Assembly (NCBI RefSeq): GCF_003148805.1
Contig: NZ_QGGX01000008.1
Span: forward strand, 124,001-188,000
Direction: 5' to 3'
DNA length: 64,000 nucleotides
From: Aminobacter sp. AP02
GTDB lineage: Bacteria; Pseudomonadota; Alphaproteobacteria; Rhizobiales; Rhizobiaceae
In this document: positions 28,072 to 38,619 of the stretch, piece by piece
How positions within the stretch are numbered: position 1 is the first letter of the stretch
Layout: the number at the start of each line of letters is the position of its first letter
Notes under the pieces: generated by a model
Told to the model about the DNA's origin: nothing
The model's database searches: none
What the model saw: the letters and a program-made list of their open reading frames with translations, nothing else
Made by a program: the position numbers and the translations under genes

Positions 28072-28920
28072 TCAGCGTCCCGGCAGGTTGGTCTGGCGCG
28101 ACAGCATAGCATCTGCGAATGCCAGCGCGTCCAAGTTGATTGCGACATTGTGGACGCGAAATATATGCGCGCCCTGCATGCGGAGTATGACGCTCGTCGC
28201 CGCCGTGCCGGCATCGCGCTCTGGCGCGTCACGTCCGGTGACATGGCCGACAAAGCGCTTGCGCGACGTGCCGGCGAGCAGCGGGTAGCCGAGTTGCGAA
28301 AGCTCGGAAAAGCGCGCCATCAGGTCGAGGTTTTCATCCGGGTCCTTGGCAAAGCCGAAACCCGGATCGAGCATGATCTGCGCCTTGCCCACGCCAGCTT
28401 CGGCGGCGATCTCAAGTGAACGGCGAAGGAAAAGGTACTGGTCGTCGATCACGTCGGGCAGTTTATCGCGATCGCGACCGGTGTGCATGATCACCAGTCC
28501 TGCCCCGGTATCGGCGGCAACCTTGGCGATGCCGGGCTCTCGTTGCAAACCCCAGACGTCGTTGACGATGTGCGCGCCGGCGCTGACGGCAAGCCGTGCG
28601 GTCTCCTCGCGATAGGTATCGACCGAAATCAACGCGTCGCCAGACTTGGCAAGTTCCGCGATGACCGGCAGCACGCGATCCTGCTCTTCGGCGGCGGAAA
28701 CCGTGGCAGCGCCTGGTCGCGTCGATTCACCGCCGACATCGACGATCACGGCACCTTCCGCGATCATGCGCCAGGCCTGTTCAATCGCCCTAGCGGGAGC
28801 GTTGAAGGCGCCACCATCGGAAAAGCTGTCAGGTGTGACGTTGAGGATGCCCATGATAAGCGCCCTGTCGCCGAGGTCGATATGGCGCCCATGCGCCAAT
28901 TGCCATCGTTTTTCGGTCAT
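28072..28920 (-). CDS. folP: Dihydropteroate synthase
   Basis: 282 residues from the ATG at 28920, matching the usual length; couples p-aminobenzoate to the pterin pyrophosphate and is the sulfonamide target. Typical blocks: IMGILNVTPDSFSDGG, DVGGESTRPGA, ISVDTYREETAR, IVNDVWGLQ, IMLDPGFGFAKD and LLAGTSRKRFVG. An upstream start at 28986 is open but adds 22 residues not expected in FolP. First gene of the folP-folB-folK operon. Confidence 0.96.
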   Translation of the reverse strand: MTEKRWQLAHGRHIDLGDRALIMGILNVTPDSFSDGGAFNAPARAIEQAWRMIAEGAVIVDVGGESTRPGAATVSAAEEQDRVLPVIAELAKSGDALISVDTYREETARLAVSAGAHIVNDVWGLQREPGIAKVAADTGAGLVIMHTGRDRDKLPDVIDDQYLFLRRSLEIAAEAGVGKAQIMLDPGFGFAKDPDENLDLMARFSELSQLGYPLLAGTSRKRFVGHVTGRDAPERDAGTAATSVILRMQGAHIFRVHNVAINLDALAFADAMLSRQTNLPGR

Positions 28921-29072
28921 GCCGTCGCCACAAAAGAATTCCAGAGGACAGACCACGTCACGAAATATCAACGCTTGCAGCTTCAACTCGCTGCACGGTC
29001 ACTTTCTGCGGCACAAGACATTTCCCTGCGCCGCCAACGCCCCTAACGCAAGGTAGGCCAAGAGGCAACACA

Positions 29073-29687
29073 ATGAAGCATCTCTTCCTCGCCGCCTTGC
29101 TTGCTGGGGGCATATGCCTGCCCGCCCAGGCAGCTACAGTTTCGAAATCCTACAGCTATTTCACCATCACCGGCAAAACGCTCGATGAGATCGAACATCA
29201 GCTGATGACACGCGGCCCCGAGGTCAAAAGTACCGGCGGCCGCCATCCTGGGGCGACGCAAATGGAGTTCACCACCCGCATCGGCTACGCCGAGGTCAAA
29301 GGTGGCTGCGCCATCGTCTCCGCCCAGGTCGCCGTCAAGGCCAAGGTGATCCTGCCGCGCTGGCGCCAGAGCGGCAAGACGCCCCAAGACGTCAAGCTGA
29401 TCTGGAACACGCTTTCGGCCGACATCAAACGGCACGAGGAAAGCCACGTGGTGATTGCCAAAAACCACGCGCGTGAGCTCGAGCAGGCGTTGAAAGCGAT
29501 CGGCAAGCAGAAGTCGTGCGAAGTCGCGGCGACCAAGGCCAAGGCGACAAGCAACCGTATTCTTACCGCCCATGACCGGGCGCAAGAAGAGTTCGACCGA
29601 ATCGAGGGCATCAATTTCGAGAGCCGCATCATCAGGCTGCTGCGATACCGCATGGAACGGATCGACGCCGGCAAGATCAGAAGCTGA
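29073..29687 (+). CDS. DUF922 exported putative zinc protease
   Basis: 204 residues. Signal peptide MKHLFLAALLAGGICLPAQA, cut after AQA. The mature protein has the DUF922 pattern: an N-terminal strand pair (YSYFTITGKTLDEIEHQL), then a helix with an HExxH metal site, His121-Glu122-x-x-His125 (KRHEESHVV), followed by basic helices. DUF922 proteins are predicted periplasmic zinc proteases; substrates are unknown. The gene is monocistronic, diverging from folP with 152 bp between the starts. Confidence 0.85.
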   Translation: MKHLFLAALLAGGICLPAQAATVSKSYSYFTITGKTLDEIEHQLMTRGPEVKSTGGRHPGATQMEFTTRIGYAEVKGGCAIVSAQVAVKAKVILPRWRQSGKTPQDVKLIWNTLSADIKRHEESHVVIAKNHARELEQALKAIGKQKSCEVAATKAKATSNRILTAHDRAQEEFDRIEGINFESRIIRLLRYRMERIDAGKIRS

Positions 29688-29812
29688 CCGCTGCTCTTGC
29701 TACCGACTCTGCTGCATTACGTTCACAGAACGCCGTAATATCCTGACTCGTAAAAGCCGCACGAACCAAATTGTTCGCGAAGCTAAGACCGATTTCGATT
29801 TCGGGCCTTGCG

Positions 29813-31262
<1,450 letters not shown>

Positions 31263-31337
31263 TCACCCGGCAGATAATCACTCCACCGTGCAAGTCAACT
31301 GCCGCGCGAAAGCGCCGCCGGATGTCGGGTTTGCGAT

Positions 31338-31712
31338 CTAGCGGTTGATTGCTGCGATGAAGTCCCTCACTTCATCGATCAGACGGGCAAGCCGCCTGAT
31401 CAACCCGGCATCGTCGGGATGCGTCTCGATCTTGCCAACGCAATCCGCTATAGGGAATGCGCCAACCCCGCGTGCCGCCCCTTTGAGAGCATGGCAGAGC
31501 CTCAGGCGCTCTGCGACGTCGGCCGAAACGATCGCTTCACGAACGGCAAGGGCCTGGTGAACAAAGAGGTCGAGCACCTCGCGCTCGACATCGCGGTCGC
31601 CGATGGTCTGGCGAGAGAGGTGTTCTAGGTCGATTGGACGGGCATGCGCCGCAGCCGAGGATTCGCCGCCCGGCATACCAAATGCCACGGAACCGATTTC
31701 GCGCGTTACCAT
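31338..31712 (-). CDS. HPt-domain phosphotransfer protein
   Basis: 124 residues with a single HPt domain. The phosphorylatable histidine is His74 in LRLCHALKGAARGVGA; four helices are predicted around it. AGGGG lies 4 nt before the ATG at 31712. Stand-alone HPt proteins shuttle phosphate between hybrid kinases and response regulators. No kinase is encoded next door; the gene is divergent from the growth-pole-ring gene, with a shared 279-bp control region. Confidence 0.85.
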   Translation of the reverse strand: MVTREIGSVAFGMPGGESSAAAHARPIDLEHLSRQTIGDRDVEREVLDLFVHQALAVREAIVSADVAERLRLCHALKGAARGVGAFPIADCVGKIETHPDDAGLIRRLARLIDEVRDFIAAINR

Positions 31713-31830
31713 TCAACCCCTACCTTACCACTCGCCCTTGGGTTGGTAACGTATGGCGACCATGTGGATAACCCGTTAACCCGACAAAGCCCGGAACCCT
31801 GCGGAACCGGGGCCAATAATCACGTGCGCG

Positions 31831-31846
31831 TTAACCGTATATTTAA
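31831..31846. promoter_or_regulatory. CtrA-like site in the divergent HPt/GPR control region
   Basis: TTAA (31831-31834), then TTTA after 7 nt or TTAA after 8 nt, followed by a further run of A. Another TTAAC is at 31776. The 279-bp region between the HPt gene and the giant coiled-coil gene is clearly AT-richer than its surroundings. Regulation by CtrA would make sense for a cell-pole gene but is not shown. Confidence 0.3.
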
Positions 31847-31991
31847 ACTTTTACGTATCGGGGCGAATGCATGTTTTCTTTACCCGATTGTGTCACTACG
31901 ATACGGGCGGTCCATATTGAGCCTCGGACGCGGACGAAAATAGGACAAAAAGTCCAGAGATTCCGCGTCTTTAGTACAGGGTAGCGAAGGC

Positions 31992-34900
31992 ATGGCGAAG
32001 AAATCCACTCCGACCAAGAACCTCGATCTCGACGTAGCCAAGGAGCTTGAGCAGGCGCTCGACTTCGACTTGAGCAGCGACGAAGGCGGCCTCGACATGG
32101 CCGCGTCGATGGACGATCTCGAAGCACAGATTTCGCAGGCGGCCGAGGAACTGGCGCGCGAAAGCGACAAGCAGAAGCCTGCGGCACCCAAGGCGCCCCC
32201 AGCACCTGCGGCCGCGGCCGCGCGCCCCATGGCCGAGCCGCCGGCCCAATTGCGCCCCGTCGAAACCAAGCCATTGCAGCCCGAGGGCTTAAAGCCGGCC
32301 AATGACGATCGCCAGAAGGACTACAAGTCCCTTCTGCACAGCCTCAACCGGCGCGCCTCCAGCACCATTTACTGGATGGTCGGTCTCGTGTCGGTCGCCT
32401 GGGTCGCGGGTGCCGTCGCACTTGCCGACCGCATCGTCACGCCCAGCATCTGGACCATCCGCACGCTGGACGACGTTCTGGCACGCCCCGGCCTTTTGAT
32501 GCTTGTTGTCGCCACGGTCGTTCCGATCGCCCTGTTCTGGGCCTTTGCTGCGATGATCCGCCGCGCCCAAGAAATGCGCATTGCCGCCCAGTCGATGACC
32601 GAAGTTGCCTTCCGCCTCGCCGAGCCGGAAAACATGGCGCAGGATCGCGTCATGATGGTGGGCCAGGCCGTCCGCCGCGAAGTGGCAGCCATGGGCGAAG
32701 GCATCGAGCGTACGCTCGCTCGCGCCGTCGAACTCGAAACCCTGGTCCATACCGAAGTCAACCAGATCGAACGCTCCTATTCGGAAAACGCCGCCCGCAT
32801 CCGTTCGCTGGTCGACGGTCTCGGCAACGAGCGCGAAGCCGTGGTCTCGCATGCCGAGCGTGTCCGCGCCTCGATTTCGGGCGCGCATGAGACGCTGCGC
32901 GACGAACTCGGCTCGGCAAGCGACATCATCCGCGACAGCATCCTGAACGCTTCGACCAAGCTGTCGATGACGATTACCAATTCCGGCGACACGCTTATCG
33001 ACCGCATCAACGAAGGCGGCATGGGCCTCTTCGAGGCGATCGACAACCGCATGGATACGCTCAGCGACCGGCTGTCGACCTCGGGCGAGGCCTTTGCCAG
33101 CCTGCTCGACACGCGCATTGCCAAGCTCACGCAGAGCACCGACGAGGCGACCCGCTCGCTGACCGACCTGCTCGACGACCGCACTTCGGGCATGGTTTCG
33201 CTCCTCGGTGGCGCCGCCAAGACGCTCAACTCTGAGTTTGAAGCCAACCTGCACGGCATCGAACGTACACTGGCCGAGCGTGGCCAGGCGCTGATCGGCG
33301 AATTCCAGACGCGCGCCGAGGCACTCGACACCGGCACGGCCAAGCTCAACGCCGCGCTCGAAGCGCGCGCTCGCCAGATCAACGAGACGCTGGTTGAACG
33401 TGCTCGCGAGATCGCCACGACCTTCGTGCAGGGTCGTGACTCGCTGACCGCTGTGATCGACCAGGGCAAGACGCAGATCGGCACCGACCTCGCCGATATC
33501 ATCACCTCGACCTCGACCATGCTTGAAGCGCGTGCCAGCGATTTCGCCGGCCGTATGGAAGCCGCGCGCAACTCAGTATCGAACGCATTCGACGGCGACA
33601 TCCAGCGCCTCTCCGACGCCCGCATTGGAATTGAACAGGCGGTCGAAGACCACACCCGCAAGCTTTCGGAAGCACGCGACCGCATGGCCGCAGCGCTCAG
33701 GGACGATCTCAGCAAATTCGCCGAGGGACGCGCCAGCATCGAAGCCGCCGTCGGCTTCCAGGTGCAGAAGCTCGCCGAAGGCCGCAGCCTGATTACCCAG
33801 GCACTTGACGACGACATGCGCAAGCTGGACCAGTCGCGTCAGGCGGTGGATGATACGCTCAGCAGCCAGTTCCGTCAGCTCGCCCAGGGCCGTGAGCAGC
33901 TCGCGCAGGCGCTCGTCGAGGACTCCGAAAGACTCGTCCAAGCCCGTACGAATATTGACGAAATGGTCGCTGGCCATGTCGGCAAGCTGGCCGAAGGCCG
34001 CAATATCCTGTCACGTGCTCTCGAAGCCGACCTCAACAAGCTCGCCGACAGCCGCAACAGCATCGACGGACTTGTCGCCGGTCAGGTCGAAAAGATCGCC
34101 GAAGGCCGCGCGATCCTTGCCAAGGCACTGGAAACCGATCTCGACGGCATCAAGGCATTGGTTGACGGCCATTCGTCGAAGATGGCTGCCGACCGTGCCA
34201 GCCTTTCCAACAGCCTCCAGACTGACATTGCGGCGGTTCATGGCCTGATCGAGGACCACGCAGGCAAGCTCGCAGACGAACGCGTCCTGCTCTCCAAGAC
34301 GCTGGAATCGGACCTCGCCAAGCTGGCAGACAGCCGCGCAGGCATTGATGGCCTCGTCGCGGGCCAGGTCGAAAAGCTTGCCGAAGGCCGTGATATCCTC
34401 AAGCGCGCACTCGAGACCGACCTCAACACGATCCACAGCACGATCACCTCGCATTCCGAGAAGCTCGCCGAAGACCGTGCGATGCTTTCGCGTTCGCTCG
34501 AGGCCGATCTCGGCAGCGTCTCCGGCCTGGTGTCGAGCCACGCCGAACGGCTCGTTGCAGAACGCGGGGCGCTCTCCAGGGCACTGGAAGACGACCTTGC
34601 CAAGCTGGCTGAAAGCCGCTCGGGTATCGACGGCCTCGTTGCCGGTCAGGTCGAGAAGCTGGCCGAGGGCCGCGATATCCTCAAGCGCGCGCTCGAAGCC
34701 GACCTCAACGCGATTCGCAACACGGTCGCTTCGCAGTCGGAGAAAATCGCCGAAGACCGTGCGATGCTTGCGCGTTCGCTCGAAGCAGATCTCGACAGCG
34801 TCAAGGGCCTGGTTTCAAGCCATGCCGAACGGCTCGTCGCCGAGCGCAGCACCTTGTCCATGGCACTCGAAGACGATCTCGCCAAGCTGGCTGAAAGCCG

Positions 34901-37900
34901 CTCGGGCATCGACGGCCTCGTTGCCGGTCAGGTCGAGAAGCTGGCCGAAGGCCGCGACGTCCTCCGCCGCGCACTGGAAGCCGACCTTGCCAAGATCGAC
35001 GGCATGATGCTCGGCCAGGTCGACAAGCTGGCCGCTGGTCGCGACACGCTGACCAGGGCGCTGGAAGCCGACCTTGCCATGCTCAACAGCAGCCGCACGA
35101 GCATCGACGACATCGTCGCCAACCATGTCGGCAAGCTCGCAGAGGGTCGCGAGACCATGGCTCGCGCCCTTGACGAAGATCTCGGCAAGCTCGGCGAAGC
35201 ACGCCGCGATATCGATCTTGCCATCGCTGGCCACATCGACCAGATCGCAGCGCGCCGCGTCGACATTTCCGACGCGATTGCCGGTGACATCGAAAAGATC
35301 GAGGAAACCTTCCGCCGCCAGACCGGCGTGATCGAAGAGCGCACCAGCACCATGGAACGCGCTCTGTCGCTGGGCGTCGACAACGTCCGCGGCGTGCTGG
35401 AAAAGAGCGCTGTCTTCGTGGCTGGCGCCTTGCGTGAGAAGGTCATGGAAGTGACCGCAGCTCTCAACGAAGAAGCTGGACGCGCCTTCAGTGACGCTGA
35501 CCGAGTCATCGCCGAGCGCGCCGAGCAGACCTCGACCGCCCTGCTCGCTCGTGCCGAAGATATCGCGCGTGCCTTTGACGATGCCGACCGCCGTCTTGCG
35601 GCGCGCGCCGACGAAACCTCGAACGCGCTTTTGGCACGTGCCGAAGAAACCGCCGACACCCTGTCGGCCAAGGCTGGCGAGATCGCCCGTACCTTTGATT
35701 CGGCCGACCGCGCGCTGATCGCACGTGCCATCGAAACGGCGGATGCACTGTCGGCCCGCGCCGGCGACATCCTGCGCAACTTCGACAGCGCCGACGAACG
35801 GCTTGGCATGCGCATTGGCGAATCCGCCGACGCACTCACCGCCCGTGCCGCCGAACTCGGCCGCATCTTCGACACCGCCGATGAAAAGCTCGCCTCGCGC
35901 ATCGCCGAAGGAGCGGATTCGCTGGGCAACCGTGCCGGCGAACTCAGCCGCATCTTCGATGCAGCCGACGAGCGGATCGCAGCACGCGTCGCCGATAGCT
36001 CGGCAACGCTGGGCAGCCGCGCGGGTGAAATCGTGCGCAACTTCGAACAGGCTGACGAGCGGCTTGCCGCGCGTGCAACGCAGACGGCTGACGCACTTGC
36101 CGGCCGCGCCGCTGAAATCGGCCGGACCTTCGAGGAAGCCGACAGTCGGATCGCAGCCCGTGTCGACCAGACGGCTGACACGCTGCTGAACCGTGCCGGC
36201 GAAATCAGCCGGGCGTTCGAAGAAGCTGACAGCAGGATTGCCGCGCGTGTCGACAGGACGGCCGAGGCACTGCTTGGCCGCGCCAGCGAGATCAGCCGCG
36301 CCTTCGACGAAGCCGACAACAAGATCGCCGCCCGCGTCGACAACACCTCGCAGTCCCTGCTTGGTCGCGCTTCGGAGATCGGCCAGGCATTCGACGAAGC
36401 CGGCCAGCAGCTTGCCGCCCGCATTGCCGAGAGCACCTCGGGCATCGGCCAGCATGCCGCGCTGATCGCCAACGCGTTCACCGAGACCGAACAGCGTGTT
36501 GTTGCCCGGGCTCATCGCACATCGGCCGATCTCGATGCCCGCGCGCGCGCCATCGAAGAGACGCTGACCAATGTCGATGAGCGCCTCGCGGCTGGTGCCC
36601 AAGGTGTTGCGGCTCGCATCGGCGAGCACCTGTCGAGTGCCGAAGCTCGCCTCGCCCACGGTGCTGACGCGATGGGCCAGAAGCTCAGCGAACAGGTTGC
36701 ACAGGCCGAGGCACAGCTCGTCGCCCGCGCCAATGTGGTCGCCGAGACATTCACCGCGGTTGGCCAGCACATCGGCCAGAGCACCAACGAGGCTGCCCGC
36801 ACGATCGGCACCAACACGCGTGAACTCAACGCGATGCTGGCGGAACGCTCGAACGAGATCGCCAAGATCCTCGACGAGACCGCCCGCCCGCTGGTCGATC
36901 GTTTCGCCGAAAGCGGCAACGACCTCCACCGCAGCATGGAAGAAGCCACCGCGCGCGCAGCCGAAAAGCTGCGCACCGAAAACGCGGTGCTTGTCGATGC
37001 GCTCGCCAGCCGTACCGCCGAGACCCTGTCTGCGGTCGAAGGCGCGCGCTCGACGCTCGCCCAAAGTGTTGCCGACCTTATCGGCCGCATGACAGCGTCC
37101 AGCTCGCAGCTCAGCAACCTTATCGACCAGGCTGCCGCGAACCTCGCGAATGTCGACGACCGCCTGACCGGCAGCACGTCGAACTTCGCTGCGACCACCG
37201 AGAAGGCCGCACAGACCTTCTCCAGTGCCGCTCGACTGGTGGACACCAACACCAATCGCCTGACCGACCTGTCCTCGACCACGTTGCGGGAAGTGGCTTC
37301 CATCGCCACCAAGTTTGACGAGCACAGCCGCCTGCTGTCGAGTGCTTCCAACCTGCTCTCGTCGGCGCAGAGCAACCTCGAGCACACGCTCGAGCGCCAG
37401 TCGTCGCTGGAAGACCTCGCCGTAGGCTTGGTCAAGAAGTCGGAAGACCTTGAGCGCGTCATGCAGTCATTCGAGCGCCTCGTCGGCCAGACGCTGGAGA
37501 ACGCCGAAGGCAAGACAATGGAATCGGCGGACAAGATCCGGCTCGCCATCGCCGACGTCGTCGAAACCGCGACAAAGCGCTTCGCCGACGCCACCGAGGA
37601 GATGCGCCGGACCGCCGGCTCGATCAAGACCGAGCTCGAAAGCACCCGCGCCGAACTCAAGAAGGGCGTGCTCGACATGCCGGAGGAGGCCAAGGAATCG
37701 ACCACGGCCATCCGTCGCGCAGTGTCCGAGCAGATCAATGCGCTGAAAGAGCTGTCGGCGATCGTGGCCAAGTCCGGCCGCACGGTCGATGTTTCCGACG
37801 CTTCGCTGCGCAACCCGCAGCCGCAAGCCCAGCGCCGCCAAGCCGCTCCGCAGCCAGAGCGCCGCGAGCCGCCGGCACCACTGGGCGGTACGACCCTGCG

Positions 37901-38432
37901 TGGAACGCTCGACATCGAGCGTCCCGCCCCCGCCCAGCCACAGCAGCCAGCGCGTGAGCCGGCCAGCCGTGGTGCGCAAGGTGGCTGGGTGCGCGACCTG
38001 CTGACCGGCGCCTCGCGCGAGGAGCAGTCCGGGCGCCCGGCGGGCCAGCCCGAACCGCGCGCCGTTCCGGCACAGCGTTCGCCCATGCATGTGGTCGAGT
38101 CGCTCAACTCGCTGTCGGTCGACATCGCCCGCGCCATCGATCACGACGCCTCGATCGAACTCTGGGATCGCTATCGCCGCGGCGAGCGCGATGTCTTCAC
38201 CCGCCGGCTCTACACGCTGAAGGGTCAGCAGACCTTCGACGAAATCCGCCGCAAATATCAGTCCGATGGCGAGTTCCGCACTGCCGTCGACCGCTATTGC
38301 GATGATTTCGAGAAGTTGCTCAAGGACGTCTCGCGCAACGACCGCGAAAACATCATGACCAAGACCTACCTGACCTCGGATACGGGCAAGGTCTACACGA
38401 TGCTGGCACATGCGGCAGGCCGCCTGAAGTAA
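31992..38432 (+). CDS. Giant polar coiled-coil protein, growth pole ring (GPR/RgsE) homologue
   Basis: 2146 residues, close to GPR of Agrobacterium tumefaciens (about 2100 residues), an apolipoprotein/kinesin-like protein that forms a ring at the growing pole and is needed for polar growth; RgsE is the Sinorhizobium homologue. An acidic then Pro/Ala-rich cytoplasmic N-terminus is followed by two membrane helices (about 126-146 and 167-188), then some 1700 residues of nearly unbroken helix. Residues about 680-1055 are a 94-residue repeat and about 1235-1525 a 29-residue repeat. A Pro/Gln linker (about 1935-2020) precedes a small folded C-terminal domain (SIELWDRYRRGERDVFTRRL...). Terminated by the hairpin at 38469. 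Assignment rests on length, architecture and order; symbol left blank because names differ between species. Confidence 0.88.
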   Translation: MAKKSTPTKNLDLDVAKELEQALDFDLSSDEGGLDMAASMDDLEAQISQAAEELARESDKQKPAAPKAPPAPAAAAARPMAEPPAQLRPVETKPLQPEGLKPANDDRQKDYKSLLHSLNRRASSTIYWMVGLVSVAWVAGAVALADRIVTPSIWTIRTLDDVLARPGLLMLVVATVVPIALFWAFAAMIRRAQEMRIAAQSMTEVAFRLAEPENMAQDRVMMVGQAVRREVAAMGEGIERTLARAVELETLVHTEVNQIERSYSENAARIRSLVDGLGNEREAVVSHAERVRASISGAHETLRDELGSASDIIRDSILNASTKLSMTITNSGDTLIDRINEGGMGLFEAIDNRMDTLSDRLSTSGEAFASLLDTRIAKLTQSTDEATRSLTDLLDDRTSGMVSLLGGAAKTLNSEFEANLHGIERTLAERGQALIGEFQTRAEALDTGTAKLNAALEARARQINETLVERAREIATTFVQGRDSLTAVIDQGKTQIGTDLADIITSTSTMLEARASDFAGRMEAARNSVSNAFDGDIQRLSDARIGIEQAVEDHTRKLSEARDRMAAALRDDLSKFAEGRASIEAAVGFQVQKLAEGRSLITQALDDDMRKLDQSRQAVDDTLSSQFRQLAQGREQLAQALVEDSERLVQARTNIDEMVAGHVGKLAEGRNILSRALEADLNKLADSRNSIDGLVAGQVEKIAEGRAILAKALETDLDGIKALVDGHSSKMAADRASLSNSLQTDIAAVHGLIEDHAGKLADERVLLSKTLESDLAKLADSRAGIDGLVAGQVEKLAEGRDILKRALETDLNTIHSTITSHSEKLAEDRAMLSRSLEADLGSVSGLVSSHAERLVAERGALSRALEDDLAKLAESRSGIDGLVAGQVEKLAEGRDILKRALEADLNAIRNTVASQSEKIAEDRAMLARSLEADLDSVKGLVSSHAERLVAERSTLSMALEDDLAKLAESRSGIDGLVAGQVEKLAEGRDVLRRALEADLAKIDGMMLGQVDKLAAGRDTLTRALEADLAMLNSSRTSIDDIVANHVGKLAEGRETMARALDEDLGKLGEARRDIDLAIAGHIDQIAARRVDISDAIAGDIEKIEETFRRQTGVIEERTSTMERALSLGVDNVRGVLEKSAVFVAGALREKVMEVTAALNEEAGRAFSDADRVIAERAEQTSTALLARAEDIARAFDDADRRLAARADETSNALLARAEETADTLSAKAGEIARTFDSADRALIARAIETADALSARAGDILRNFDSADERLGMRIGESADALTARAAELGRIFDTADEKLASRIAEGADSLGNRAGELSRIFDAADERIAARVADSSATLGSRAGEIVRNFEQADERLAARATQTADALAGRAAEIGRTFEEADSRIAARVDQTADTLLNRAGEISRAFEEADSRIAARVDRTAEALLGRASEISRAFDEADNKIAARVDNTSQSLLGRASEIGQAFDEAGQQLAARIAESTSGIGQHAALIANAFTETEQRVVARAHRTSADLDARARAIEETLTNVDERLAAGAQGVAARIGEHLSSAEARLAHGADAMGQKLSEQVAQAEAQLVARANVVAETFTAVGQHIGQSTNEAARTIGTNTRELNAMLAERSNEIAKILDETARPLVDRFAESGNDLHRSMEEATARAAEKLRTENAVLVDALASRTAETLSAVEGARSTLAQSVADLIGRMTASSSQLSNLIDQAAANLANVDDRLTGSTSNFAATTEKAAQTFSSAARLVDTNTNRLTDLSSTTLREVASIATKFDEHSRLLSSASNLLSSAQSNLEHTLERQSSLEDLAVGLVKKSEDLERVMQSFERLVGQTLENAEGKTMESADKIRLAIADVVETATKRFADATEEMRRTAGSIKTELESTRAELKKGVLDMPEEAKESTTAIRRAVSEQINALKELSAIVAKSGRTVDVSDASLRNPQPQAQRRQAAPQPERREPPAPLGGTTLRGTLDIERPAPAQPQQPAREPASRGAQGGWVRDLLTGASREEQSGRPAGQPEPRAVPAQRSPMHVVESLNSLSVDIARAIDHDASIELWDRYRRGERDVFTRRLYTLKGQQTFDEIRRKYQSDGEFRTAVDRYCDDFEKLLKDVSRNDRENIMTKTYLTSDTGKVYTMLAHAAGRLK
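34029..35156 (+). repeat. Tandem 282-nt repeat (94 residues), four copies, inside the GPR gene
   Basis: The codon for the first D of the motif D-L-[AN]-K-L-A-[DE]-S-R occurs at 34029, 34311, 34593 and 34875, exactly 282 nt apart. Each unit holds three related helices (about 36, 29 and 29 residues) with signatures GLVAGQVEKLAEGR, SHSEKLAEDRAML and SSHAERLVAER. Copies 3 and 4 are the most alike in DNA, suggesting recent duplication or gene conversion. Earlier and later sequence is related but out of exact register. Confidence 0.9.
35694..36563 (+). repeat. Tandem 87-nt repeat (29 residues), ten units, inside the GPR gene
   Basis: The phenylalanine codon of the motif F-[DE]-x-A-D-x-[KR]-[IL]-A-x-R recurs at 35694, 35781, 35868, 35955, 36042, 36129, 36216, 36303, 36390 and 36477, each exactly 87 nt apart, and the register continues with CTG at 36564. 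The interval just before the array is 120 nt (40 residues) and those after it are 66 nt (22 residues). The protein repeat is 29 residues, equal to 7+11+11. Confidence 0.93.
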
Positions 38433-38468
38433 GCAAGCTGCCGCAAGGCAGTAGGGCAATACGGAAAT

Positions 38469-38503
38469 AGGGCAGTAGGTACGCCACCTACTGCCCTGTT
38501 TTG
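38469..38503 (+). terminator. Intrinsic terminator of the GPR gene
   Basis: A perfect 12-bp stem, AGGGCAGTAGGT (38469-38480) with ACCTACTGCCCT (38486-38497), loop ACGCC, followed by GTTTTG. It lies 37 bp past the stop. A partial direct copy of the left arm (GGCAGTAGGG) lies just upstream at 38447-38456. Confidence 0.8.
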
Positions 38504-38619
38504 TCAGCTACATTCGGCAGATCGAGGTGATGCGCGCTGACGTGAAATAGTCAGCGAGCCAACCAGTCAGCAAAAGGGCTCAGGAGGAGATCCGGCACCC
38601 TACTGCGCTGCTGCCCGGT

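Noticed and set aside
34029-36563. CRISPR array or mobile repeat
   Set aside because: The 87- and 282-nt periods are multiples of three inside one open frame, copies are diverged as protein repeats, and there are no spacers or cas genes.
34815-38137. Very long open frames (856, 517 and 541 codons) on the minus strand opposite the giant coiled-coil gene
   Set aside because: They mirror the internal repeats of the coiled-coil gene, so they are repetitive too. No start signals, no domains; the plus-strand frame has membrane helices, a terminator and family similarity.
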